Below are positions 48,560 through 59,849 of a stretch of 64,000 nt of DNA, piece after piece. Made by a program: the position numbers and the translations under genes. Within the stretch, counting starts at the first letter, position 1. Each line of letters begins with the position of its first letter. Source of the DNA: Sternotherus odoratus (Eukaryota; Chordata; Testudines; Kinosternidae); assembly GCA_032164245.1 (NCBI GenBank), contig JAVMKO010000006.1:22578319-22642318 (forward strand). Direction: 5' to 3'. The notes beneath the pieces were generated by a model. That model saw nothing but the letters and a program-made list of their open reading frames with translations. It searched no databases and was not told where the DNA came from.

Positions 48560-48660
48560 AGGCCCCAGTCATGACAGGGCCTTGTTATGCTAAACTCTAT
48601 GCCAATGAACATACAGATATAATCCTTGCCCAAAAGAACGGTCTCCCTTCATCATTCTGC
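48560..48660 (-). mobile_element. Old retroelement tail, minus orientation
   Basis: GGGCCTTGTTATGCTAAACTCTATG..., AATCCTTGCCCAAAAGAAC matches, in reverse, the tail present at 58590-58690 (GACTGTAAGCCTCTCAGGGCAGGGATTG). I remember this as the 3' end of an ancient amniote LINE/SINE family but cannot name it securely. Confidence 0.4.
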
Positions 48661-48679
48661 CACCACCTGGATTCTAGAA

Positions 48680-48905
48680 GACAGCATGCAGTATGCTGGA
48701 GGGAGGCAGTGCAGTCCTGGACTCAGGAGGCCTGGATACTCTTTCAAGCTCAGTCAATAAATCGTGGCATGTCTTGGGCAAGTCACTTCACCTCTGTTTT
48801 CCCATCTGTAAGGGGAGAAAATTATAAAACACTTATCCCTCCTTTCTAAAAGTGCTTTGAGACCTATTAATAGAAAGCATTAGGAGAGCTACACATATTA
48901 TAGTT
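48680..48905 (+). mobile_element. MIR-like SINE
   Basis: In order, the segment shows CAGTGCAGTCCTGGACTCAGGAGGCCTGGAT (tRNA-related head), GTCTTGGGCAAGTCACTTCACCTCTGTTTTCCCATCTGTAA (CORE) and AGTGCTTTGAGACCTA (3' part). This is the standard MIR-class layout, moderately diverged. Confidence 0.75.
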
Positions 48906-49064
48906 TTTGTAAGCATCTATGATCTATTCCATCAGTTGGTTCAAGACTTATCTCTGCAGTGGCTACTCCTATGCTTTCACTGCTTCCTGAGTAGATGAGC
49001 ATTTCTTCATCTTCTTGATATTTACACTGACACATACTACTTACTACATGCCACTCTTCTTCCC

Positions 49065-49265
49065 CAGAGACAAGGTGAAAGAGGTCATATCTTTTATTGG
49101 ACCAACTTTTGTTGGTGCAAGAGACAGGCTTTCAAGCTCTTCTTCATGTCAGTGTAAGCTTGAGAGCTTGTCTCGCTCACCAACAGAAATAGGTCCAAAA
49201 AATACACTACCTCAGCTACCTTGTCTCTCTAATATCCTGGGACCAACACAGCTACAAGAACACTG
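49065..49265 (+). mobile_element. PLE-type inverted-repeat element (201 bp) with 11-bp TSD
   Basis: A perfect 11-bp TSD, CTCTTCTTCCC, flanks it (49054-49064 and 49266-49276). The left arm (GAGACAAGGTG...GGACCAACTTTTGTTGGTG...GCTTTCAAGC) and the right arm (GCTTGAGAGCTTGTCTCGCTCACCAACAG...CTACCTTGTCTCTC) are imperfect reverse complements. A tail follows, ATCCTGGGACCAACACAGCTAC, matching in form the tail of the element at 21679-21982. It is non-coding. Confidence 0.7.
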
Positions 49266-49276
49266 CTCTTCTTCCC

Positions 49277-50677
49277 ATGCATTTACACTTGAAGAACAGA
49301 TGATATTCATTACTTCCCCTCCTTATTTTCTTATTTAAATGAAAAAAGTTTTGATGGAACTTTTCCAACCATTGCAAATGTTGATCAATTACTATGGAGG
49401 ATCCATACATGGTTTTGATGTCTTTATCTTGACATGTCTGTCATGAAGGAAAGCTCATTGTCTGGAGCTTTACATTTACATTCAGTTATAGCAATCAGCT
49501 TGGTATTCAGAGTGTGCTCCTGAGAAACTACCATTAGAATAATTTGTTCTGCCTCTTCCTTCTATATCAGAAATAATTGCCCATCCACCTCCACCTCCTT
49601 TATCGCCTTCTGTAGTTTTCACCTTCTTAGTCTCTTCCAGTTACCCAGGGGGCCCTCATCAGAGCTACATAAACCTTTACAACATATATTTTACCTCCTG
49701 CTACACTGTTAATGGAACTCTTTGATCTTCCAGTAAAGTACACTGGACTTCTCCAAAATCATGTTTAATCTTTTGCTGGACTTATTCTTTAAGTCAATAA
49801 AACTGTCTTTTAAAGTTACAGCTCTATAAGGAGCTGCCTCTCTACTAAGTATTTTGTATAAGGGACACAACAGAGTTTATTTTTTTCCTGTATCCAGGTT
49901 ATGTTCCATTTCCTCATCTTCTTGTGGAATTGCTTCTCAAACCACTTTTGGGACAGCTGAGTTCAGAAAACTGCTACTTTGTGTTTTTTGTTTCTTTTAA
50001 GCTGTGTTAGAATGCTGTTATAAGAGTCATGGAGCTTTCCTTGGTTTGTGGCTTGACAACTTTCTTGCCATATTTTATCAAGTGCAAATACAGACAAAGT
50101 GGTTAATCGGGAAAAGTACAAGAACGGACCCTCAAATCCAAATGTCAATGCAGTCAGGGTGTGAGCACGTGGTGGATCTGATTGAGATCTGAAGATTCTA
50201 TTCCAACTCTGCTGTTCTAGTGCTGGGTCACAGCCACATCTAAATGAGGACTATTTTGTGGTTTCAATTTAGATGCAGCCAAAATCTTGCAATAACATTC
50301 CTTCCCATGAGATTTTTGATTCAAGAGACCTGCTAATATGGATAAGGCTCACCTGTAGATTTCTCCCAAATCTGGACCCAGAGCCATGAGTCTCAGTTCA
50401 CTTCCAAGCTCTAAGCTAAATCTGAACATTGCCTCCTGAATCAATCTTTACTATGGAGTGTTGTGAGAAACCCTCATATTACTGCTTCCTAGTAGAGCAC
50501 TATGCAGTCATCACTACTGTATTTATGGAAAACAGTATTAAAATTATGTTCTGTTGATAGTTTGAGACCAGCTACTAACATTCGCCATCAGAAACAGACA
50601 AGACTTTAAGTTAGGAGTGAGTGAAATCTGCAACTAGATGGGTCCCAATTCCAAAGTTTCTGTTCTTTTAAAGCTTA
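49277..50677. other. Non-coding stretch
   Basis: Nothing recognised. Open frames are at most about 62 codons. Confidence 0.5.
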
Positions 50678-51599
50678 TCTATATATATAAAAGTCAAATG
50701 GTGTATGCGTGCGTGTGTGCGTGTATGTATGCTGCCTTACTCCTTCCACACCGTTTGAGCTAGAGACTTGAAATTTGGTACAGTTATAGGCTTTAGGGTC
50801 CTAATGACCGTAAGAGTCGAAAATTTTTCAAATCTCACCTCTGATGCCCCCCAGGGGTGAAATTATTTAAAGGCCAATCACATCAGATGGGCAGCTGCTG
50901 TTCTCTGTGACATAGTTATGATGTCATAATACCCCCTCCAACTGACCCTTCACTCGCTCAGCTCTCTGCCCCCTCCCCCCTCCAACAGACCCCGCACTCA
51001 CTCAGCTCTCTGCCCCCTCCCCACCTCCGACGGACCCGAGTTGGGTTTGGTCGGAGGGTAAGTGAGGTAGGGGTGTCGGGTTTGGTCGGGGGGAGTGGGA
51101 AGGTGTTGGGGTGGGGGGTGAGGGGTGGGTGTTGGGGTTGGTCAGGGGGTGTTGGGGTTGGTGGGGGGATAAGGTGGGGGTGTTGGGTTTGGTTGGGGGT
51201 GTGTGGAGGGGGGTCGGGGTTGGTCGAGGGGTAAGTGAGGTGTGGGTGTCGGGTTTGTTTGTGGTGGTAGGTAGGGGTGTTGAGTTTGGTTGGGGGGGAA
51301 AGTGAGGTGGGTGTGTCAGGTTTGGTCTACAGGGGGGGAGGGGGGGTGTTGGTCAGGGGGTGTTGGGGTTGGTAGGGGGGTGACATGGGGGTGTTGGGTT
51401 TGGGTGGGGGGGTGAAAATGTGAGTCGCGGTTGGTTGAGGGGTAAGTGAGGTGGGGGTGTCGGGTTTGGTCGGGGGTGAAGTGGGGGTGTCAGGTTTGCT
51501 CTCTGCCCCCTCCCCCCTCCAACGGACCCCGCACTCGCTCAGCTCTCTGCCCCCTCCCCACCTCCGACGGACCCGAGCAACGCCGGGTATTTTTGCTAG
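50678..51599 (+). mobile_element. Non-autonomous Helitron (922 bp)
   Basis: It begins TCTATATATATAAAAG directly after an A and ends GCTAG directly before a T, giving the A|T insertion, 5'-TC and 3'-CTRR signature. The subterminal hairpin ACCCG-AGCAACGC-CGGGT (51571-51588) lies 11 bases from the end. It has no Rep/helicase coding capacity. The 3' subterminal block CTCAGCTCTCTGCCCCCT...GGACCCGAG occurs up to three times (near 50955, 51000 and 51540), with a G-rich minisatellite between the last two. Confidence 0.85.
51041..51500. repeat. G-rich minisatellite inside the Helitron
   Basis: Irregular tandem copies of a unit like GGGTGTTGGGTTTGGTCGGGG, with GTAAGTGAGGTG spacers, make the plus strand extremely G-rich. 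Runs of four or more G are frequent, so it is a strong G-quadruplex candidate. Confidence 0.8.
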
Positions 51600-51890
51600 T
51601 ATGTAATATTATTAATCTTCTCTTTGATTGCATTATAGCATATAACTCAGGTAAATCAGTGAAAATCTAAATTAAAACTTATTCTGATACCCCTTTAGTT
51701 TATGTTAATTTCAGATTCAAGAGTAAATTGTTCCCACCACTGGCTGAATGTGCTGCTTTCAGACAGTGTGCTCGGCCCAGGCTCCCCATAAACCTCAAAC
51801 AGCAAAAAGGGAAGCAGCAAAAACAGAAGGCTCAGCTTCATACAGTCCAATGAAATAATCAACCACACTTGTTATTCACATGGTCCAGAC

Positions 51891-52252
51891 CAGGGGTCTC
51901 AACTCAAATGATCACGTGGGCCGCATAAGGACTAGTGTATTGGACGAAGGGCCGCATCATTGACACGCCCCCCTCGCTGCCCCCACCCTCACTCCACCTC
52001 TTCCATGAGGTCCTGCCCCTGCCCCACCTCCTCCTCTGAGCGCACAGCTTCCCACTTCTCCCCCCTCCCTCCTGGAAAACGCTAAGCGCCACCAACAGAT
52101 GTTTGGCAGTGGGAAATGCCTGGAGGTAGGCAGGGGGGGGGGTCATGGGGAACTTGGTAGCTGCAGGAAATAAAGTGGGGGGAGAGAAGGGGCGTGGGGA
52201 GCTTGGCGGGCTGCAGAAAATAACCCCGTGGGTCATGTGTTTGAGACCCCTG
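51891..52252 (-). mobile_element. hAT element copy, same family as 59804-61408
   Basis: The ends are CAGGGGTCTCAACTCAAATGA and TGTGTTTGAGACCCCTG. The left 85 bases are the reverse complement of the right end of the element at 59804-61408, including CATTGA..ACGCCC and GGGCCGCAT motifs, so this copy is inverted relative to it. The flanks GTCCAGAC and CCTTAGAT do not match each other. GTCCAGAC does resemble GTCTAAAC at 52742, so this end may be shared with the next element. Confidence 0.7.
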
Positions 52253-52354
52253 CCTTAGATGAACTACTCCACCGCCTAACAATTCTGAGCCTCATACTCA
52301 GCCTCAGTGTTACACATACAACGACAGAAAATAAGATATGGCCGTCAAACTTTC

Positions 52355-52741
52355 CTCACCCCCCCCCCCCGAGTTGTTTTCTGAGGCCGCTAAACTCTCC
52401 GCCTCCTTCCCCCACCCCGCGCTTCTTCCTGCTGCTCTACCTACCCCCAGGCAGTTCGCTGGCGGCATAGCAATTTCCAGGAGGGAGGGGCCAGGAGAGG
52501 TAAGCCTCCCTCAGAGGGGGCCTTGGGGAGCCTGGCAGGCCTCCTCCCCTCTGCGGGAGGCTTACCACTCCTGCCCCTCCCCCCCCTGGAAACTGCTATG
52601 CTGCCAGAGAACTGCCTGGGGGTAGGTAGAGCAGCGGAGAGTTTAGTGGCCCCATAAAACAACTTGGGAGGGGGAGGGGGCCGCACGGACCTCAGCAGGC
52701 CACAGGGAAGGGTTCTGCGGGTCTCATGGTTGAGATCCCTG
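52355..52741. mobile_element. hAT-related foldback element
   Basis: The sequence CTAAACTCTCCGC...CTGCTCTACCTACCCCCAGGCAG...GGTAAGCCTCCC is followed after about 45 bases by its reverse complement, ending GCGGAGAGTTTAG. The arms are about 125 bp. The right terminus GGTTGAGATCCCTG is a hAT-type end (CAGGGATCTCAACC inward). No matching left terminus is found before 52355, unless the CAGGGGTCTC at 51891 serves as the partner. Confidence 0.6.
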
Positions 52742-52749
52742 GTCTAAAC

Positions 52750-53145
52750 ATCTAAACTCGGGATGACCCTGATACTTCTAGGCTAAAACAAGGAGGTTGG
52801 GCTGTTCAAGTCTACAAAGAACTCCAAAAGAAACTGTTTTAAGAAACCATTTTTAGACCTGTTCTGTATTTAACTCTGCAGTTGATTATACATGGAGTCA
52901 TATATCACTTCTCTGAATGTTTCCAGCATATGATGTGACTAATATGCACTAGTAAAAAAGTATTATTTAAATGATTATTAGGCTTATATATATCTTTTCA
53001 GTCATTACAGCCTTTATAGATCCCAAATAATATTTTCCAGCATATCTTTTCCACCTGAATTTGCATGAAATTAGCACTTTTCTCTGAAAGGTCCCGTGAT
53101 ATCACAAAGATTTTATAGTTCTATTTTTGCTACACTGTCTTGTTT
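52750..53145. other. AT-rich non-coding gap
   Basis: Nothing recognised between the hAT-related block and the LTR. Confidence 0.5.
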
Positions 53146-53150
53146 GTATT

Positions 53151-54376
53151 TGTGATGGGTTGGATCACAGAAAACTCCTTGAGGCTGCCAACTGATGTGT
53201 CAAGACTTCTTCTGCTTCTCCTTCTTCTGCTTCTCCTTGCTTCCTTGCCCTGCCAGCTTGGGACTCTCCAGAGCCCTGCATAGTTTGACCCAGACCCGCT
53301 AGTCTGCTGCAAACCCAGACCCAGGTCTGGGCCACGTCTCCTAACAACTGTAGGCTCAATTGAAAACTGGTTAGGAAGTGTTTCTGTCTTTAACACTCAG
53401 ATGCTCAACTCCCAATGAGGTCCAAACCCCCAATAAATCAATTTTACCCTGTATAAAGTTTATACAATTTTACCCTGTATAAAGTTTACCCTGTATAAAC
53501 TGTATAAAGTTTATACAGGGTAAACTTATAGATTGTTCACCCCCTATAACAGATAGAGAGATATGCACAGGTGTTTGCCCCTTCCCCCCCCGCTCAGTAC
53601 TAATACATACTCCAGGTTAATTAATAAGTAAAAAGTGATTTAATAAATACATAAAGTAGGATTTAAGCGGTTCCGAGTACTAACAGACAGAACAAAGTGA
53701 ATTACCAAGTAAAATACAATAAAACATGCAAGTCTTTATCTAATACAGTTATAAAACTGAATACAGATAAAATCTCACCCTCAGTAAGTTTCAGTAAGCT
53801 TCCTTTTACAGGCTAGTCTCCCTCTAGTCTGCATATAGCAATCACTTGGGGGTGGAAAGGCTATCTCTTGAGCCAGCTGAAGACAAAATGGAGGGGTCTC
53901 CCAGGGATTTTTATAGACTTTCTCTTCTGGGTGGACACAGTTACAAAATGGAGATTTGAAATCACATGGGCAAGTCATATGTCCATGGATGACTCAGAAT
54001 TTACAAGTAGCACCCATTGCTCACATACTACCTTGAATGTCCTCAGGTAGAATTCTTATGTAGACTGGAGCCTCTCAAGCTCTATTGTCTGTAAAGTGCT
54101 TCTTGACTGGGCACTTAACTCACACATTCCTTTCTCAAGAAGTTGACCAAATGTTTTTACTAGGGCTACTTAGAAATCAAGTAAGCACATAATCAATATT
54201 CATAATTTCAACTACAAAAAATGATACATGCATACAAATAGGAGGAATAGATTCAGTAGACATAACCTTTACAGAGATATGTTATATGGCATATGTAGTA
54301 TAAAACCTATTACAATTATATCATATATTCATTCATAAGCATAATTCCCTAAAGCCTTATGGGGTGCACCATCACA
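53151..54376 (-). mobile_element. Solo LTR (1226 bp), TGTGATGG..CATCACA
   Basis: A perfect 5-bp TSD, GTATT, flanks it (53146-53150 and 54377-54381). The ends are TGTGATGGG and CCATCACA, i.e. TG..CA with inverted TGTGAT/ATCACA. I recognise the left part (GGTTGGATCACAG...) as a common turtle LTR. A TATA-like CTATAAAA on the minus strand at 53908-53915 suggests leftward transcription. Near 53448-53525 the ACCCTGTATAAAGTTTATAC motif is locally duplicated and folds back. No internal retroviral genes are present, so it is a recombined solo LTR. Confidence 0.8.
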
Positions 54377-54381
54377 GTATT

Positions 54382-57300
54382 TGTTACTGCAAAGAGTTGG
54401 TTTGAACATCTCTTTTTTGTTGGTACACTCATTGGTTGACATTTTCAGTAACACGGAGAGGTGCAGGCCACAGTTAAGGTTAAGATTTGTTTCCCATTAT
54501 ATGCCTGCTTTAGGCACCTGCTCAGAAATTATCACAAATGTCATTTCCATTTTAAATTTTGTATGAGACCTTGGTGAGCTAAGATCAGTTCTGAGACAAG
54601 AAAGGGCATGACTGGGAAATTTTTCACTAGTATGTTAGGAATATCACAATACTCAGGATCCAGCAGATATTTCAACAGTGCTGAATCATTAGTGAGAACA
54701 TTAGAGCTTTTATCAAAAAGAAGGGGAAAATTTATGTCTTTAGTCAAGAGCCAGTCTTCAAAACATAAAAGCAATTGTTATTATTAATTATTTATATTAT
54801 CAGTGCCCAGAAGCCCTCCAGTGTCCTGGGCTCTGTGTAAAATCAAAACAAAACAGTCCCTTCCCCCAAAAGCCTACACTTTCCCTTTCTCCCATTCCCT
54901 ACTAAAGAGAGTATTGAATGTTCTCCCTTGGACAGTCAGTTCAGAAAATGGCGTTTAGCCTTATTGGCTGTGCTAGAAGTACCGACAGAGAAAACAGTCA
55001 ATACTTCTCCCCAGGTCCTGAACCAACACATTCCTGGGAAAATACAATCCTGCTAAAAGGGACATTCCCTAAAGTTGTTTCTGGGTGATTAGAGAGTTTC
55101 TCCAGGCACCTCCCCTCCACTTCTATGTTCCTGAGTTGAAGTACATTTCTTAGTACTGCTTCCTTGCAGCAGTAATTTTGTCCTAGAGAATGCCTAGATG
55201 CTGATGTACTTCACCAGTAAAAGAATATTCTAAACTCTCTTCTTCACGGGTCACTTGGGAGGCAGGCAACCAGAATTGTCTCCAGCATCAACACTGCCTA
55301 TCTAGAGGAGGCAAGTGTCAACAGGAACCTTCGTCATCTCCCACAGAATCCTTCAAACACCATCAGTAAGCAATGGATAGCAGAATTTCACACTCATAGA
55401 TGACACGTGAAAACATCTTCCCTGCAAGGTGACGGCACTTCTCCAGTCCCAGGTAGGTCTTTGGAGGAGAAAAAGAGAAAGTCCCTGGGGTTCAAGAAAT
55501 GATGGGAAATCATGGAATCTAATAATTCCATGGGCACCATTATAATTTAGGGAAGTGGTATAGTCTATTTGTCCGCATAGAGAGATACCATATTTAAGAA
55601 GTCTGTAGCCTTAATATCCTTGGAAAACGTCCTTGATCAAAAATAAATAAATTACAAATTAGGAATGAAAGGAATAAAGGAACCATGATAGGAAATTGGT
55701 TTCTCTACCTCTCTCCCTGTAAAGTTGTTTGGATTCTTTGTTCACTTTTATACTTCCAAATATTAGAGTTTTAAATTTACTCTTAATTTGTAATTTGTTA
55801 GATTTAAATGGTTATTTTGATAACTATAGCATTTTTGTGATTTCTATATCCATAAGCAACTGATAAGTACTCAGCCTTAATTCCCTTTGAAAACATTTTT
55901 GGCAGGGAATTAAATAGTATGATAAAGGTCCCTTAAAGAATGACAAATCACCATTGACTGGATTGATTAGGTCATAGCTTTGTGGAATTCTGAATCCTGT
56001 GCTTGCAAATGGTATTTTTTTGTCAACTGTGTCAAAGGACCATTATTAGGAAAAGGCCACTTACAAAGCAACAAATTTAATAAAACCAAGAACCAGGTAC
56101 TCTATCCTAGGCTGTTATTGTCCTCCCCTTTACAGGTTCCCTTGGAATAGAAGCAAAATAAGTAGAAAATTACTGAGGGGGTGAAAAGTAATACAATTCA
56201 TAATATTTACCTTATTGAATGATTTTCTGGCCTCTTCTTCAAATTTTAAAAGTACCTTTACCACAATTTGTGAGATTAAAAATGCTGTCAGATCAAACAT
56301 CTTTTGACTGACATTTCTGTCATGGCAAATCTTGCTCTGACTAGTTTTTTTCAAAGTCCATCTTGCATTGCTACAACCCATCTAAACACACTGCTATTAA
56401 GGGAACACTGAGGACTTCAAAAGGAAAGATTAGCAGAATGAAGGAGACAAAGAGGCCTTATTGGTGTGAAAGGAAAATCAGACCAAGACAGAGGGATTTG
56501 TGTGTGTGTGTGTCTGTCTGTAACTATAACTTTTAGTTAAGATGACAAAGGGCAGAAAATACAGGATATAAATGCATGCAAAGTGATGAAAGAAAGAGAG
56601 AATTAGGAAGGTGTAACACCGAGGAAGAAGAAATGTCATTTAGGAGTGTTTGGGAAGAAGGTACAGATCCCCAGAAGAAAAAAACAAAAACTAAAAAACT
56701 AGTCGTATCTAGGAAGTAAAATGTAACTTTTCAGCAACAGCATCAGATTATATTACTTAACCTTGGCTACCATCTGAATCTCTACTTGCTGCTGAGGTAT
56801 TTAACTAATGACTATTTGCTGAATTCAAAACTGAATCAAGCACTGCTCCTAATAGACTATGGTCCCAAATCTGCCCTCACTTGGGGCCCGATTCTGAGCA
56901 CCTGAGGCTCTAAACTCACTGGGAGTTTTCGGTGCTCAGCATCTGTCAGGAACAGGCCCTGACACAAGGGAATCTTGCACTGAATTCATCATATTGAGGT
57001 CAGTGTCTACCACCACAAGCCGAGCCATCAAATTGCATCTTATGTATGATGATCCCATTCACTATAAAAATCCCAGAGCAAGAAAAACATTTAGAAGAGC
57101 AGTCCACTTCACAATAAAATTATTATTTACTGCACTAGCTCCTAGAGGACTACCAGATTGGGGATCTTTGCACTAAGACCGTACAAGTTCTGTACATGGT
57201 GTACATGCTTATAGCATATGTCTCACCGCCCCTGAGGCAGGTAAGCTGACGTATACACTTCACGTTTAATGTTCTCCCCATACCAATTGAAATACCATGT

Positions 57301-57819
57301 ATTACAGCTAGCACAGCAGGACCTTAACAAGTAGCAAAGCAAGTATTTCATGGAGTGCCATTCAACATGTTGGTATTAAATTACCTTGGGGTTTTCCTCC
57401 CTAATTCAAAAGAACTCTGCACCCAGGTTTCTAGGAGCTGATCATAGGATGGTATATTTAATTTTACATTTATCATCCAAAAGGCTACAAATGAAAATCA
57501 TGAATAGGGTGAATAAACAGAGAAATGTAAAGGTGCCAGAAGCAAAAGGAAAGTCTTTATTTACGCAATGGACACAATTCTGCCCTGGCTTTCACACACT
57601 TACCTAAAAAGAATCTGATGCCCAATATTTCAGTTTCTGAGGACATGGGAATAGGAAGTGCGTGGATGAGACCACAGTTATTGAAATCACATGGTTAAGT
57701 ACTTGCTAATTTTGAAAAATGCAGGCCAACTTCTCTCAGTTACATGGCTACAAACCCATTAACTTCAGTCAGATTGCATTGGTGCTGCTCAGCATTCCCT
57801 TAAGTGTCTCACATTGACA
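54382..57819. other. AT-rich non-coding stretch
   Basis: Two old repeat scraps are visible: a reverse-oriented retroelement tail at about 54805-54875 (GTGCCCAGAAGCCCTCCAGTG...CAGTCCCTTCCCCC) and a foldback fragment at 56882-56965 (GATTCTGAGCACCTGAGGC and GGTGCTCAGCATCTGTCAGG). A TG repeat lies at 56500-56515. No gene is seen. Confidence 0.5.
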
Positions 57820-58690
57820 TCTCTGTCACTGTTGATAACACCACCATCTTCCCTGTCACTCAGGCCCACGACTTGGATGTGTTTTTTGACTCCTTCCACT
57901 AATATCTCATATTCAGGTGGTGTTCAAATCCTGGCACTTTTCCTCCATTACATTTCCAATACTGACTGCTTCTTTTTGCCTGCACCACTAAAAGTCTTAT
58001 TCCAGTCCTCATCAGCTCCTGTCTTCACTACTGCTATGTCTTCCTCTTTGGCCTCCTGGACACTCACAACACCCTTTCTGACTGACCAAATGCTGAATCT
58101 AAGCTCCTCTGTTTGGCTGTCATTCTGACCATTCATATCATCCATTCTTCTTGAATCCCTTCAATGGCTCCCTTACTCTGTGGTGTCAAATTGAAGTTTC
58201 TTGAGCCTTTTTCAAGGCCCTCTCACAGTTTTTCCTCTCCTTATTTATCTACATTTGGTCCTTGTTTCATTCCCCTCCACTTTGTCAGCTATTCCAATCT
58301 TGACTGTCCACCTTTCTACTTCTCTCTCAAATGTGTAGTGCTTTGTTCTATACTATCCCTTTGACAGAGAGTGCTCTCCCTCTTTGAACCAGTCAATAAG
58401 GTCATTACTTTATTTTCCTTTAAATTCCTTCTCAGGACTCACTTATGCTGAAATGCCTACAAGAAAACTCCTAACAAATGACGTCCGGGATTCAGGAGTG
58501 GAAAAATATCTACGTTTGTATAAAACATTTAATAAAAAGTGTATAAATTTCCCTCTCCCCATTCTTCACAGGTCACTGGTCTCCTTAGACTGTAAGCCTC
58601 TCAGGGCAGGGATTGTATCTGCCTTTTGCACAGTTCCTATCATAGTGGGGCCCCAATCCCGATTGAGGTCAGTGCCTGTTGCCTTATGAA
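57820..58690 (+). mobile_element. Old LINE remnant (CR1/L2/L3-type) with 3' tail
   Basis: Conceptual plus-strand fragments such as LIPVLISSCLHYCYVFLFGL (near 57990) resemble the jockey-superfamily RT C-terminal motif around LDYCN. They are followed by pyrimidine-rich sequence and the tail GACTGTAAGCCTCTCAGGGCAGGGATTGT. Strong divergence prevents assignment to one clade. The open frame at 57814-58128 is part of this remnant and is not a gene. Confidence 0.5.
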
Positions 58691-59447
58691 TAGGAGGAAA
58701 CATCAGTCAGCAAGCCAAATGCCACCCTCTGTTTCGCCACTCTAATGCTCATAGACTTCAAGGCTGAACAGGTGTAACTGAGAACAGAATTTGCCCTGTA
58801 TTCTTAATGAAATATATTCCTGTCAAAATGCTCTTACATTATCTGGGGACAAAAGAATAAAAAAAGAAAGAAATTATGGAGAAAGGACTTAAATCAGGAA
58901 AAGTCATTAAAAAGACATCATTAAATTTATAGAAATTTAAGCAGCTTTTAACAAAGAATGCAGCTGGAAAGAAAGCCCAACTGTATTTTAAAATCTGACA
59001 TTATGTTCAGCTTTATAAATCCTAATCTTTAAAAAACAACACTACTGTACATTGAGGAAGGCTAGGGAGAATTTTTCATGCAAAGTCAATGACAATCCTA
59101 AAATTCAAGGACAGATAAGAGGTATGGTTACATCAGTCTTATGTTTATAAAGTGCTATCCATCTGCTCTTGCATAATATATTTTTGCAGAATCCTAAATC
59201 ACCTAATAGTGTGATAAAATGCATGTTGGCCCAAATGCCAGCATCAGAGTGTTGCAATAAATTAAGTTTTAATACAGACACATAGGTCTATTTGTTTATC
59301 CATGCACAAATATGCTTTTGCACACATACAATACACGTGACCAAAATCACCAAACAAAAGGCCTGATCTTGCAGTCCTTATGAAGACAAAATGTCCACTA
59401 AAATAAATACAGATTTGGAAACAGAGTAAATCTTGAGTTCCGTAGAA
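58691..59447. other. AT-rich non-coding stretch
   Basis: Nothing recognised. Confidence 0.5.
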
Positions 59448-59795
59448 CAGTGGTTCTCAAGCAAGGGTCTAGGGAAGGTCCACAAGCAGGTTTTAGGGGG
59501 TCCACCAAGCAGGGCCAGAATTAGACTCACTGGGGCTCAGGGGCAGAAAGCAGAAGTCCACTACTTAAGGCTGAGGGCCAGAGGTCTGCCACTCAGGGCT
59601 GAAGCTGAAGACTGAGCAATGTAGCTTTGTGGGGACCTGTGTGGCATGGGGACCAAGGCAACTGTCCTGCTTGCTATCCTAATGCCAGGCCTGGCTTTTG
59701 CATGCAGAAAAGCAATTGTGATGGCACAGGAGGGCCGTGGAGTTTTTATTGCATATTGGGGGGAGGAGGGCTCAGAATAAGGTTGAGAATCCTTG
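59448..59795. mobile_element. hAT element (348 bp)
   Basis: The left end is CAGTGGTTCTCAA and the right end, read inward, is CAAGGATTCTCAACCTT. The flanks CCGTAGAA (59440-59447) and CCCTATAA (59796-59803) agree at 6 of 8 positions, acceptable for an old 8-bp TSD. It directly abuts the next hAT element. Confidence 0.65.
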
Positions 59796-59849
59796 CCCTA
59801 TAACAGGAGTCTCAAACACACGGCCTGTGGGCCGCATGCGGCACGCTGG

